DNA of 9,664 nt. It comes from AC-37 sp045805345. Its GTDB lineage: Bacteria; Actinomycetota; Thermoleophilia; Solirubrobacterales; Thermoleophilaceae. Of this stretch, positions 1 to 6,963 are shown one piece after another. The DNA is taken from the NCBI GenBank assembly GCA_045805345.1, contig JBJMLK010000060.1, positions 1-9,664 of the forward strand, given 5' to 3'. Positions within the stretch are counted from its first letter, which is position 1; each line of letters begins with the position of its first letter. The notes beneath the pieces are model-generated. The model was not told the origin of the DNA. It did not search any database and was given only the letters and a program-made list of their open reading frames with translations. The position numbers were made by a program, and so were the translations under genes.

Positions 1-791
1 GCACCGGGCTCGACCACCACGCGCCCCTCGACGCGCGTCTCCACGAGCTCCCCCTCGATCCGCTCGTCGAGGTCGTCGAGGATCAGCCGGTTGGCGTCCA
101 GCATGTCCTGCACCTGCCCGGTGTCCTTCCACCAGCCGCGCACGATGTGCGGGTCGACCGTCGCACCCGAGTCGATCAGCCGCTGGATCGCGTCGGTGAT
201 CTCGAGCTCGTCGCGCCAGGAGGGCTCGATCGCCGCGGCGGCCTCGAAAATCCGCTCGGTGAACATGTAGACGCCGACGAGCGCGAGGTCGGAGCGCGGC
301 TCCTCGGGCTTCTCCACGAGCCGCGCCACGCGCCCATCCTCGAGCTCGGCCACGCCGTAGTGCTCGGGGTCCGAGACGGGCGTCAGCAGGATCAGCGCGT
401 CGGGGCGCTCGGAGCGAAAGCGGTCGGCCAGCTCGACGATCCCGTCGCGCAGGAGGTTGTCGCCGAGGTACATGACGAACGGCGAACCGCCGAGGAACTC
501 GCGCGCGGTCAGGACGGCGTGGGCGAGCCCCCGCGGCGCGTCCTGCTCGATGTACGTGATCGAGACGCCGAACCGCGCGCCGTCGCCGGCGGCCTCGCGG
601 ATCTCGTCGCCGGTCTCGGGCGCGATGATGATCCCGATCTCCTCGATCCCGGCGGCGGCCAGCGACTCGATGCCGTAGAACAGCACCGGCTTGTTGGCCA
701 CGGGCACGAGCTGCTTCGCGCGCGTGTAGGTGATCGGGCGCAGGCGCGTGCCCTTGCCGCCGGAGAGGATCAGGCCCCTGAGGTCGGTCAT
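1..791 (-). CDS. rmlA: Glucose-1-phosphate thymidylyltransferase, long form (C-terminus beyond window)
   Basis: This enzyme joins dTTP and glucose-1-phosphate to make dTDP-glucose, the first step toward dTDP-L-rhamnose and other deoxysugars of cell-surface glycans; it acts in the cytosol. The first 263 codons are visible. The nucleotidyltransferase signature GGKGTRLRP lies at residues 11-19, followed by AKQLVPVANKPV (25-36), the metal-binding LGDN (109-112), VEKP (159-162) and WWKDTG (220-225). After about residue 245 the protein continues into a VEGRVVVEPG stretch, which looks like the first turn of a left-handed beta-helix. That, and the N-terminal motif set, match the roughly 350-residue long form rather than the roughly 290-residue RmlA of enteric bacteria. 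The ATG at 791 starts right at the Rossmann-like core. It lies 10 bases after the stop of the PPOX gene, so the two probably share a transcript. The family call is firm; the exact product sugar is not fixed by sequence. Confidence 0.93.
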   Translation of the reverse strand, partial: MTDLRGLILSGGKGTRLRPITYTRAKQLVPVANKPVLFYGIESLAAAGIEEIGIIIAPETGDEIREAAGDGARFGVSITYIEQDAPRGLAHAVLTAREFLGGSPFVMYLGDNLLRDGIVELADRFRSERPDALILLTPVSDPEHYGVAELEDGRVARLVEKPEEPRSDLALVGVYMFTERIFEAAAAIEPSWRDELEITDAIQRLIDSGATVDPHIVRGWWKDTGQVQDMLDANRLILDDLDERIEGELVETRVEGRVVVEPG

Positions 792-801
792 CCGAGCCCC
801 A

Positions 802-1269
802 CTAGTAGACGCCGCCGAGCTTGGTGTGGTCCCAGCTCACCACTCGGGTCGGCGAGAAGCGGAGCCCGACGCGCTTCGGCGCCTGCTTCTCGACCTGCTC
901 GCGAACCTCCGGCGGCAGCTCGGCGCCGCCGGCGTAGCGGGTGAACAGCTCCATCCCGTAGTCGGTGACGCGCGCGGGGTCGCGCTCCAGCTCCACGTCG
1001 CACTCGAGCATCGCGCCGCGCAGCTCGTGGTACTGCACGCCGTCCTCCACCTGCAGCGTGGCGCGCGGGTCGCGCTCGAGGTTCTTCGCCTTCTGCGACT
1101 TCGCGTACGTCCAGCCGCGGAGCTCCGTCCCGTCGGGCACGTACCAGAGCGGAACGAGGTGCGGACGCCCCGTCGAACCGAGCGTCGCGCAGCTCACGAT
1201 CATCTGCTCGGCGAGGAACGCGCGCAGCTCCTCGTCGGTCATGCGGATCTGGTCGCGGCGCGACGGCAC
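802..1269 (-). CDS. PPOX-fold (pyridoxamine 5'-phosphate oxidase-like) flavin/F420-dependent protein
   Basis: A small split-barrel protein of the pyridoxamine-phosphate-oxidase superfamily, which in Actinobacteria often binds F420 or FMN and reduces small molecules. Seen from the GTG at 1269 (155 residues): RRDQIRMTDEE at 4-14, then CATLGSTGRPHLVPLWYV (27-44), a strand-turn-strand typical of the cofactor site, then WTYAKSQKAKNLERDPRATL (53-72), whose lysines and arginines usually contact cofactor phosphate, and ELRGAMLE (82-89). I chose GTG 1269 because family members commonly begin just before a RRDQIRM-like segment. The ATG at 1242 gives 146 residues and remains possible; the upstream ATG at 1347 adds a proline-rich, non-conserved extension. 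None has a good ribosome binding site. It is probably co-transcribed with rmlA, though the functional link is unclear. Substrate and cofactor cannot be decided from sequence. Confidence 0.85.
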   Translation of the reverse strand: MPSRRDQIRMTDEELRAFLAEQMIVSCATLGSTGRPHLVPLWYVPDGTELRGWTYAKSQKAKNLERDPRATLQVEDGVQYHELRGAMLECDVELERDPARVTDYGMELFTRYAGGAELPPEVREQVEKQAPKRVGLRFSPTRVVSWDHTKLGGVY

Positions 1270-1504
1270 GGGCCGTCGAAAGCCTACGAAGTTCAGGATT
1301 GGGCGGCGCGGGCCGGTGGTATACGGCGGGCACGGTGGAGGGGGCACACCGTACGCCCGGCGCGGCGCTGGGTGTCGGCTGGCCGTCCCGGCGTGCCGAC
1401 CGCCCAGCGGCCGCGACGGCGGTGTCGTTTGGTAGCCCGGTCGCCGGACGGTTTGTTGGGAGCCGCCCGGCGGTTGGGCTGCGCGGCTCGGGGCGCGAAG
1501 CGCG
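1270..1504. promoter_or_regulatory. Gap between pafBC and the PPOX gene with possible minus-strand promoter
   Basis: This 235-base stretch carries no convincing gene. On the minus strand a -10-like TATACC (1323-1318) lies about 50 bases upstream of the chosen GTG, but there is no matching -35 at normal spacing. Behind the pafBC stop, the arms AGCCGC (1461-1466) and GCGGCT (1483-1488) could form a 6-base-pair stem with a 16-base loop and no T-rich tail, too weak to call a terminator. The gap is the most likely place for separate transcription of the PPOX-rmlA pair. Confidence 0.25.
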
Positions 1505-3571
1505 TCAGCGGCGCGCCGCGCCCGCCAGTTGCTCGGCAGCGTCGAGCACCGCTAGCCGAGCCTCCTCGGGCTCGAGCACGACGGCGTCGCCCGCCTCCTT
1601 GAGGATCTCGCGCACGAGCCAGTTGTCGCCGGCGTAGTGCACCTCGGCGATCACGGCGCCGTCGCGCAGGTCCTCCACCACGCGCCGGTCCTCGCGCGCC
1701 CAGCGCGCCCGCTCGGGGGAGATCCACACGCGCGCGGCGCGCGACGCCGGCACCTCGCCGGTGCGCGGCCACCCCTGCACGTCGGGCTCGATGCCCGGCC
1801 GGGGCTCGAACTCGTCGTCGGTCATCGTGGCCGTGCGGATGCGGTCGAGGCGGAAGCTGCGCGGGGCGTGGCGCTCGGGGTCGAAGGCGTGCACGTACCA
1901 GCCCTCCTGCCCGTTCAGCAGCTGGTACGGCTCCACGCAGCGCTTGGTGAACTCGTCCTCGTTCTCCTTGTAGTACTCGAGCTCGAGCAGCCTGCTCTCG
2001 GCGATCGCGCGGCTCACGACCTGCGCGACCTCCGAGTCGTCGCCGGAGGCGGTGGTGATCTGAAGGCCCTCGGTAGCCGGGTCGCGGCCCAGGGCGGCGA
2101 CGATCTTCTCGCGCGCGGACGCGAGCGACCCCTCCGGGATGTGGTCGCCGAGCAGGTCGATCGCCGCCACGAGCGCCTTCGCCTCGAGCGGGAGCAGCCG
2201 CGCCGGCTTCGCGAAGTTGTCGCCGTACGGCTCGGGGTCGACCTCTATCTCGTCGCCGTGCACCTCGGCGTAGAGCACGTAGCTGCCGCCGCCGAAGTTC
2301 ACGACGTTGAGCACGTCGATGTCCTCGTGCAGCTCGGTGTCGGTCACCTGGAGCCCATCGCGCACCTGGGCCACGTCGAGCTTCTTGCCCTGGCGCGCGG
2401 CGTCGATCAGGATGCCCGCGAGGGTCACGAGGCGCGCGAAGCGCTCCGGCCGGATCGGGGCCTGCTCGCGGCCGTTCGGATCGGCGTCGGCGCGCGGCTC
2501 GGCCTTCGCCTTGCGGCGCTTGGCGGGCGCGAGCTCGAGCGGCTCGGCGTGGCGCTCGACGATCAGGCGCACCCGCTCGGACGCCTCCTCGACGAGCTCC
2601 GGCGGGCCGAGCACGCGCGCGCGCTCGCCCAGGCCGAGCGCCCACGAAACCACCTGCCGCGACTCCCCGTAGCCGGTCTCGAACACGACTCCGTCGTCGG
2701 GGGCGTCGTCGACTTCGGCGGCATCGAGGATCCGGCCGGCGTGCCCGAAGTGGCGCTCGACCAGCCAGTCGACGCGGTCCGACAGCCAGATGCGCGCCGT
2801 GCCGACCGTGTCGCCCAGCTGCCAGTCCGTGCGCGTGGCGTAGACGCGGGGATCGAAGTCGTCGGGCGGCGGGAAGTCGTGCTCGGCCTTCGACGCGTAG
2901 CCGACCTTGCCGCGGATCCGCGAGAGGCGGAACACGCGCACGTCGTCGCGCTCGTGCGAGTGGCCGACGAGGTAGAACTGGCCGCCACGGAAGAGCAGGT
3001 GGTACGGGTCCACGCGGCGCTCCTCCTCGGCGTCGCGGCCCATCGTGTAGTAGCTGAACACGATCGTCTTGCGGCGGAAGATCGCGGTCTCGATCTTCGA
3101 CAGCCGCTGCGAGATCTCGCGCCCGCCGGCCGCCGCCGTCACCCCGAGGGCGACCGAGCGGTGCTCGGGCGCCGCGAGTGGCGAGGGCTTGCCCCACGAG
3201 AGCTGCTGGAGCGCGAGCCGCAGCGGCTCGGCGTACGCGAACTCGCCGTCGAGCAGCGAGAGCGCCGTGCGCAGCGCGCCCAGCTCGGCGTCGGAGAACT
3301 CGATCGCCGGGAGGTAGAAGTTCTGCGGCGGGAGCGAGTAGTTCTCGGCCTCGTAGTAACCCTCGGCGGGCTTGTCGACCTTCAGCTCGATCCCGAGCGA
3401 CTCGAGCTCCGCGCGGTCGGCGTAGAAGCGGCGAGCGAACGCGTCGTCGTTCATGCCCGAGTAGCCCTCGACCTCCTGCTTGATCTCGAGGGCGGTGACC
3501 GGACGGCGCTCCGCCATGAGGAACGAGATCAGCGAGAGCTGGCGGATGAGCTTCTCGGTGTCCTTTGCCAC
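1505..3571 (-). CDS. pafBC: Fused PafB-PafC-type double WYL-domain transcriptional regulator
   Basis: In Actinobacteria PafB and PafC form a heterodimer that activates LexA-independent DNA-damage genes; in some species the two are one polypeptide, as here. From the GTG at 3571 the protein has 688 residues in two parallel halves. Half one: winged helix about 3-62 (KDTEKLIRQLSLISFL at its start), WYL domain about 154-228 with VDPYHLLFRGGQFYLVGH and FRLSRI, and a C-terminal WCX-like domain about 258-341. A charged linker (about 348-373) follows. Half two: helix-turn-helix about 377-440, WYL about 515-582 (VEPYQLL, GWYVHAFD, FRLDRI) and WCX-like about 612-682. The canonical W-Y-L is FYL in half one and WYV in half two. 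GTG 3571 was preferred to the in-frame GTG at 3625 because conserved residues begin immediately after it. No Pup or proteasome gene lies in the window, so this copy stands apart from the usual locus. The fused architecture is firm; the damage-response role is inferred from the family. Confidence 0.9.
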   Translation of the reverse strand: MAKDTEKLIRQLSLISFLMAERRPVTALEIKQEVEGYSGMNDDAFARRFYADRAELESLGIELKVDKPAEGYYEAENYSLPPQNFYLPAIEFSDAELGALRTALSLLDGEFAYAEPLRLALQQLSWGKPSPLAAPEHRSVALGVTAAAGGREISQRLSKIETAIFRRKTIVFSYYTMGRDAEEERRVDPYHLLFRGGQFYLVGHSHERDDVRVFRLSRIRGKVGYASKAEHDFPPPDDFDPRVYATRTDWQLGDTVGTARIWLSDRVDWLVERHFGHAGRILDAAEVDDAPDDGVVFETGYGESRQVVSWALGLGERARVLGPPELVEEASERVRLIVERHAEPLELAPAKRRKAKAEPRADADPNGREQAPIRPERFARLVTLAGILIDAARQGKKLDVAQVRDGLQVTDTELHEDIDVLNVVNFGGGSYVLYAEVHGDEIEVDPEPYGDNFAKPARLLPLEAKALVAAIDLLGDHIPEGSLASAREKIVAALGRDPATEGLQITTASGDDSEVAQVVSRAIAESRLLELEYYKENEDEFTKRCVEPYQLLNGQEGWYVHAFDPERHAPRSFRLDRIRTATMTDDEFEPRPGIEPDVQGWPRTGEVPASRAARVWISPERARWAREDRRVVEDLRDGAVIAEVHYAGDNWLVREILKEAGDAVVLEPEEARLAVLDAAEQLAGAARR

Positions 3572-3633
3572 GGCCGATCCAGCATACGAGCGATCCCCGA
3601 CCCCGGCGCGGACCGTTTCTCGCACTTTGCGGC

Positions 3634-4593
3634 CTACCGCTCGACGAGCAACGCCCTCAGATCACGCACGACCGCCTCGGGCGAATCGCGCAGCTGGCGC
3701 CACGTGATCCTCACCACGCGCCAGCCGTCCCCCTGGAGGACGCGGTCGCGTTCGCGGTCGCTCTCGAAGTTCTGGCGCGTGCCGTGCACGGCGTATCCGT
3801 CGAGCTCGGCCATGACCCCGTGCGTCCACCACACGCAGTCGCATTCGTACGAGCGCTTCCCCACCGGTACCCAGACGTTGAGCCTCGGCGGGGGGAGCCC
3901 GGCCAGATCGAGGACGCTCAGGAGGCGGGATACGAATTCCTCCCTCGTGATCTCGTCGCCGGCCGCGAGCCTTTCGACGATCGCCCTCACCATTGCCGTT
4001 CCTCGGTGGCTCGGGTGGCGCGCGACCAACTGCGGCAACGACAGCGGACCGACGAGCCGCCGCACCTCAGATTCCTTCATAGCCCTCTCGACTTCTCGTC
4101 GCCCGCACACGGCCGCCAGGTCGAGGAGCGTGCGGGCGACCGTGGTGATCGGGATGCCGCGGAGGGTCGTGACCTCGTCGTGCGGCAGGCGAGCGAAGTG
4201 CAATTGGATGCCGGGGCGGGGTCGTCCGTTCCTCGGCACGGTGACCTCGAACACGCGGCGATTGCAATGGCGGATGAGGTACGCCGCCGCCGCGTCGCGG
4301 TGGCTCAGCTTGGCCCCGTCGCCGCAGGCCAGCACGGCGGCCATCCGGTGCCCGTCGAGGGTGATGCCTTTGTGGCCCACGGCGTAGATGCCGCGGTGGA
4401 GTGGATGCAGGCGGCCGGACCTCAGCCGATGCCGCACCGCGCCCCTTCCAAAGCCCATCTCGACCAGTTGCGACCGGGCAACAACGCCGTGCTGACGCTC
4501 AGCCAGGTCGGCAAGCAACTGGTCCAGCGACCGCGCTTGCAGTTGTGCACCTATAGCGCCCCCAAGTGCAACCTCCGGTCCCATGGCGTCCAT
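3634..4593 (-). CDS. AbiEi-like N-terminal domain plus DUF559 (Vsr/PD-(D/E)XK-like) putative nuclease
   Basis: A 319-residue protein of a type common in high-GC Actinobacteria. Residues about 24-100 resemble the winged-helix N-terminus of AbiEi, the antitoxin of type IV toxin-antitoxin systems (LAERQHGVVARSQLVEMG, LHRGIYAVGH, MAAVLACGDGAKLSHRDAA). The middle includes ITTVARTLLDLA (149-160). The C-terminal part, about 215-315, matches DUF559, a Vsr-related nuclease fold: candidate acidic residues are E219, D252 and E263-x-D265 in MAELDGYAVHG, then H270, FESDRERDR (276-284) and GWRVVRITW (290-298). No AbiEii toxin gene is adjacent. Of the first 60 codons, 19 end in A or T, against 1 of 60 in the upstream yhaM-like gene and 3 of 60 in pafBC, so it looks acquired or under different selection. 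ATG 4593 is taken as start; ATG 4584 is possible, and neither has a clear ribosome site. Domain assignment is good; nuclease activity and a defence role are inferences. Confidence 0.85.
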   Translation of the reverse strand: MDAMGPEVALGGAIGAQLQARSLDQLLADLAERQHGVVARSQLVEMGFGRGAVRHRLRSGRLHPLHRGIYAVGHKGITLDGHRMAAVLACGDGAKLSHRDAAAAYLIRHCNRRVFEVTVPRNGRPRPGIQLHFARLPHDEVTTLRGIPITTVARTLLDLAAVCGRREVERAMKESEVRRLVGPLSLPQLVARHPSHRGTAMVRAIVERLAAGDEITREEFVSRLLSVLDLAGLPPPRLNVWVPVGKRSYECDCVWWTHGVMAELDGYAVHGTRQNFESDRERDRVLQGDGWRVVRITWRQLRDSPEAVVRDLRALLVER

Positions 4594-4648
4594 GCTGACC
4601 GGCCACGGCGCACACGTGGGTTACGACTGTGAAGAGTCTGCGAAACCG

Positions 4649-5659
4649 CTAGGCCGCTTCGCCGAGCGCGCGCGTGGCGAAGTAGGCCGAGCCCGCCAGG
4701 GCGCGGTCGAAGGCCGACCAGCGCTCGCCGCCGGCCAGGCTCTTCTCCAGGCGGTCGAAGCTGCCGAGGCGGCCGCCCAGGTTGTCGATCATGTGGACCA
4801 GCGTGGCCTCGCGCGTGCACGGGACGACCGGGCTGCCGTGCTCGAGCTGGCCGTGGTGGCTGAGGATGATGTGCAACAGGCCCTCGGCCCGGTCGGGCGG
4901 GAAGCCGGGGATCTCCTCGATCTCGCGGCGGACCGCGTAATAGCCAAGCGGTATCTCGCCCTGGAGCTTGCCGAGGTCGGTGAGCTCGATCGCGCCGCCC
5001 TCCATCGCATATGCCTCGACCTTGCCGATGTCGTGCAGCAGCGCGCCGGTGACGGCCAGGTCGCGGTCGATGCCCGGGAACGTGGCGGAGATGGCGCTGA
5101 CCGCGTGGGCGACCGACAGGCAGTGCTCGAGCAACCCGTGCCGGTACGCCTGGTGGTAGTGCTTGGCGGCGGGCGCGTCCTTCCAGCGCTCCCAGCACGG
5201 CGTGCCGTCGGACAGCAGCCGCTCGAGCAGGCCGCGCAGGTGGTGGTCCTGGACCGTGCCGATCAGCTCGCGCAGGTCGCCGACCATCTGCTCGTACGCG
5301 GTGGAGGGGCCGTCGTGCAGATCGGCCGGGTCGTACTCGCCGGCCGCCGCCGGGCGCACCGACCGGATCGTGAGGCACGCGCCGTAGCGCGCGTCGACGC
5401 TGAACGTGCCGCTCGCGAAGACGACCGCGCCCGGCGCTGCGGCCTGCGCGGCATCGTCGACCCCATCCCACACCACGGCCTCGACGGCGCCCGTCACGTC
5501 GCCGAGCTGGAGCTTGAGGAAGGAGTCCCCGTTGCGCTTCTGGCGGCGGGTGACGTCGCGCACGAGGAACGGCGACTCGACCGGCGCGCCGTCGACGAGC
5601 TCGCGGACGAAGACCTTGCCCGGTACCGAGGCGGTGCTGTCGAGCGTCGGCTGCTCCAT
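4649..5659 (-). CDS. YhaM-like 3'-5' exoribonuclease (OB fold plus HD domain)
   Basis: A 336-residue protein, close to the roughly 314 residues of Bacillus YhaM, a 3'-to-5' exonuclease acting on RNA and single-stranded DNA in the cytosol. The N-terminal OB-fold nucleic-acid-binding domain spans about 14-100 (FLVRDVTRRQKRNGDSFLKLQ, DVTGAVEAVVWD). An alpha-helical stretch follows. The HD phosphohydrolase domain spans about 170-300: H174 and H179 in YRHGLLEH, the H209-D210 pair in ALLHDIGK, H268-H269 in ILSHHGQLEHGSP, and D292 in HMIDNLGG. These supply the histidine and aspartate metal ligands of the family, so the site looks intact. The ATG at 5659 has no Shine-Dalgarno; a -10-like TACCTT (5676-5671) ends 11 bases before it, so the transcript may have a very short leader. 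It is divergent from the SDR gene and followed after 55 bases by the AbiEi/DUF559 gene. Family is confident; the in vivo substrate is unknown. Confidence 0.9.
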   Translation of the reverse strand: MEQPTLDSTASVPGKVFVRELVDGAPVESPFLVRDVTRRQKRNGDSFLKLQLGDVTGAVEAVVWDGVDDAAQAAAPGAVVFASGTFSVDARYGACLTIRSVRPAAAGEYDPADLHDGPSTAYEQMVGDLRELIGTVQDHHLRGLLERLLSDGTPCWERWKDAPAAKHYHQAYRHGLLEHCLSVAHAVSAISATFPGIDRDLAVTGALLHDIGKVEAYAMEGGAIELTDLGKLQGEIPLGYYAVRREIEEIPGFPPDRAEGLLHIILSHHGQLEHGSPVVPCTREATLVHMIDNLGGRLGSFDRLEKSLAGGERWSAFDRALAGSAYFATRALGEAA

Positions 5660-5708
5660 GGGGGATGGTCAAGGTAGATCGAGGGCCGGACGGTTAGGGT
5701 CTCCCCGG
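5660..5708. promoter_or_regulatory. Divergent promoter region with possible near-leaderless starts both ways
   Basis: Only 49 bases separate the ATGs of the yhaM-like gene (minus) and the SDR gene (plus), so both promoters must sit here or overlap the coding ends. Plus strand: TAGGGT (5695-5700) fits TAnnnT and ends 8 bases before ATG 5709, which would put the transcript start at or next to the ATG. Minus strand: TACCTT (5676-5671) ends 11 bases before ATG 5659. Neither gene has a Shine-Dalgarno sequence, which agrees with leaderless or near-leaderless translation. No good -35 element is visible for either. Confidence 0.35.
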
Positions 5709-6386
5709 ATGAGAGGAGTACTGGTCGCAGGTGGCACTGGCGCGCTCGGCGCCGGGGTCCTGCGCGCGCTCCTCGACGGCGGCCATCCGGTGACCACGAC
5801 CTGGCTCGTGGACCGCGAGCGCGACCGCGTGGAGCAGGAGTTCGGCGACCGGGTCGCGCTCGTCGAGGCGGACCTCATGGAGCAGGCCGGCGCCGACGCC
5901 GCGGTCGCGGCGACGCCCGACATCGGGGCCGTCGTGAACCTCGTCGGCGGCTTCTCGATGGGCCCGAGGGCCCATGAGATCGAGCTAGAGAGCTACGAGA
6001 AGATGCTTCGGCTGAACCTCGTGCCCGGCTTCACCCTCGTAAGAGCCGCCTTTCCCAGCATGCTCCAGACCGGAGGCGCGTATGTAGGGGTCTCCGCCAG
6101 GCCGGCGCTGAAGCCGTTCCCGGGGGCGGCGGCGTACGTCACGGCCAAGGCTGCCGTCCTCGCGTTCGTCAGGGCGCTCGACGCCGACTACGCCAAGGAC
6201 GGGATCCGCTCGAACGCGATCCTCCCGAGCGTGATCGATACGCCCGCCAATCGGGCCGCGACGCCCGATGCCGACTTCTCGAAGTGGGTCCAGCCCGACG
6301 ACATCGGGCGGGTGGTGCGCTTCCTGGTGTCCGAGGAGTCGGCGCCCACGAGCGGCGCCGCAGTGCCCGTGTACGGGAGGGCGTAA
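5709..6386 (+). CDS. Short-chain dehydrogenase/reductase (SDR) family oxidoreductase
   Basis: A 225-residue NAD(P)-dependent oxidoreductase of the classical SDR fold, slightly shorter than the usual 250 or so. The nucleotide-binding glycine motif is AGGTGALG (7-14), the NNAG equivalent is NLVGG (77-81), an asparagine of the catalytic tetrad is probably N103 in LRLNLVPGF, and the catalytic set is S129 in GVSAR, Y143 and K147 in YVTAK. The tail has the typical SNAILPSVIDTPANR and DIGRVVRFLVSEES segments, ending in a GAAVPVYGRA strand. ATG 5709 starts directly before the first beta strand. The ferritin-like gene begins 18 bases after its stop, so the two are probably one transcript. The substrate cannot be read from sequence; resemblance to broad-specificity 3-oxoacyl-ACP reductases is only general. 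Several codons end in A or T (for example around 6040-6095), a mild departure from the neighbours. Confidence 0.9.
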   Translation: MRGVLVAGGTGALGAGVLRALLDGGHPVTTTWLVDRERDRVEQEFGDRVALVEADLMEQAGADAAVAATPDIGAVVNLVGGFSMGPRAHEIELESYEKMLRLNLVPGFTLVRAAFPSMLQTGGAYVGVSARPALKPFPGAAAYVTAKAAVLAFVRALDADYAKDGIRSNAILPSVIDTPANRAATPDADFSKWVQPDDIGRVVRFLVSEESAPTSGAAVPVYGRA

Positions 6387-6404
6387 CCCGGGTAACGGAC
6401 ATAC

Positions 6405-6917
6405 ATGGAATCAGCGACGACACCATCACAGGGAATCCTGAGCGACGACAAGCGCGAGGCCCGCGAGGAGCTCATCCGGCTGCTCGAGAAGGCCTACTGG
6501 ATGGAGCTCGAGACGGTCATGAGCTACATGGCCAACTCCATCAACCCCGACGGCGTGCGCGCGCAGGAGATCAAGGAGAGCCTCGCCACGGACGTCCAGG
6601 AGGAGCTCGGCCACGCCCAGCAGTTCGGAGAGCGGATCAAGGAGCTGTACGGCGTGGTCCCCGGCTCGCTCGACTTCAAGTCCGAGCAGAGCTACCTCCA
6701 GCCGCCCGACCAGCAGACCGACGTCGTGCACGTGATCAAGGGCGTGATCGAGGCCGAGTCCGGGGCGATCGAGCACTACAACAAGATCATCGAGTTCTGC
6801 GAGGAGCACGACCCTGTCACGCAGGACATGGTCATCGCCATCCTGCGCGACGAGGAGGGCCACCGCCGCCTCTTCGAGGGCTTCCTCCGCGAGTACCAGG
6901 CCGAGGGACTGGCCTAA
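6405..6917 (+). CDS. Bacterioferritin-like di-iron protein, probably heme-free
   Basis: A 170-residue four-helix-bundle protein of the ferritin-like superfamily, expected to oxidise and perhaps store iron and so limit Fenton damage. Candidate di-iron ligands appear in the expected order: E34 in YWMELETV (helix A), E67-x-x-H70 in QEELGHAQQF (helix B), E116 or E118 in IEAESGAIEHY (helix C), and E150-x-x-H153 in ILRDEEGHRRLFEGF (helix D). The last segment closely resembles E. coli bacterioferritin (Bfr). The Bfr heme ligand Met52 sits directly after the helix-B glutamate; here that position is Leu68, so heme binding of the Bfr kind is not expected. The N-terminus has about 15 extra polar residues. 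ATG 6405 follows a GGA at about -8, a modest ribosome site. It is the second gene of a likely operon with the SDR. Whether it forms a 24-mer cage, or is a smaller ferritin-like oxidase, cannot be told from sequence. Confidence 0.88.
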   Translation: MESATTPSQGILSDDKREAREELIRLLEKAYWMELETVMSYMANSINPDGVRAQEIKESLATDVQEELGHAQQFGERIKELYGVVPGSLDFKSEQSYLQPPDQQTDVVHVIKGVIEAESGAIEHYNKIIEFCEEHDPVTQDMVIAILRDEEGHRRLFEGFLREYQAEGLA

Positions 6918-6932
6918 GCGGCCCCGAAAACA

Positions 6933-6963
6933 CGACGGGCCGCCCGAGGGGGACGGCCCGTCG
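6933..6963 (+). terminator. Strong hairpin after the ferritin-like gene
   Basis: CGACGGGCCG (6933-6942) and CGGCCCGTCG (6954-6963) are perfect complements: a 10-base-pair, GC-rich stem with an 11-base loop, starting 15 bases after the ferritin-like stop codon. On the plus strand it is not followed by a T tract, which is common for actinobacterial terminators. On the minus strand the same hairpin is followed by TGTTTTC, so it could also stop leftward antisense transcription. A second small palindrome, GCGCAACCTTGCGC (6967-6980), follows immediately. Confidence 0.6.

Noticed and set aside
147..944. A plus-strand 265-codon frame opposite rmlA and the PPOX gene
   Set aside because: It has no recognisable motif and is an exact antisense shadow of rmlA codons, running past the start of that gene.
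1637..4387. A plus-strand open frame of 916 codons opposite pafBC and the AbiEi/DUF559 gene
   Set aside because: Its product is low-complexity and rich in R, A, L, V and D, as expected when the antisense frame of GC-rich codons lacks stops. It spans two unrelated genes that have clear domain motifs on the minus strand.
3629..4657. An 8-base inverted repeat, GCGGCCTA at 3629-3636 and TAGGCCGC at 4650-4657, flanking the AbiEi/DUF559 gene
   Set aside because: Both copies overlap stop codons of the minus-strand genes and the match does not extend further. Eight bases in GC-rich DNA can occur by chance, and no target-site duplication or transposase accompanies it.
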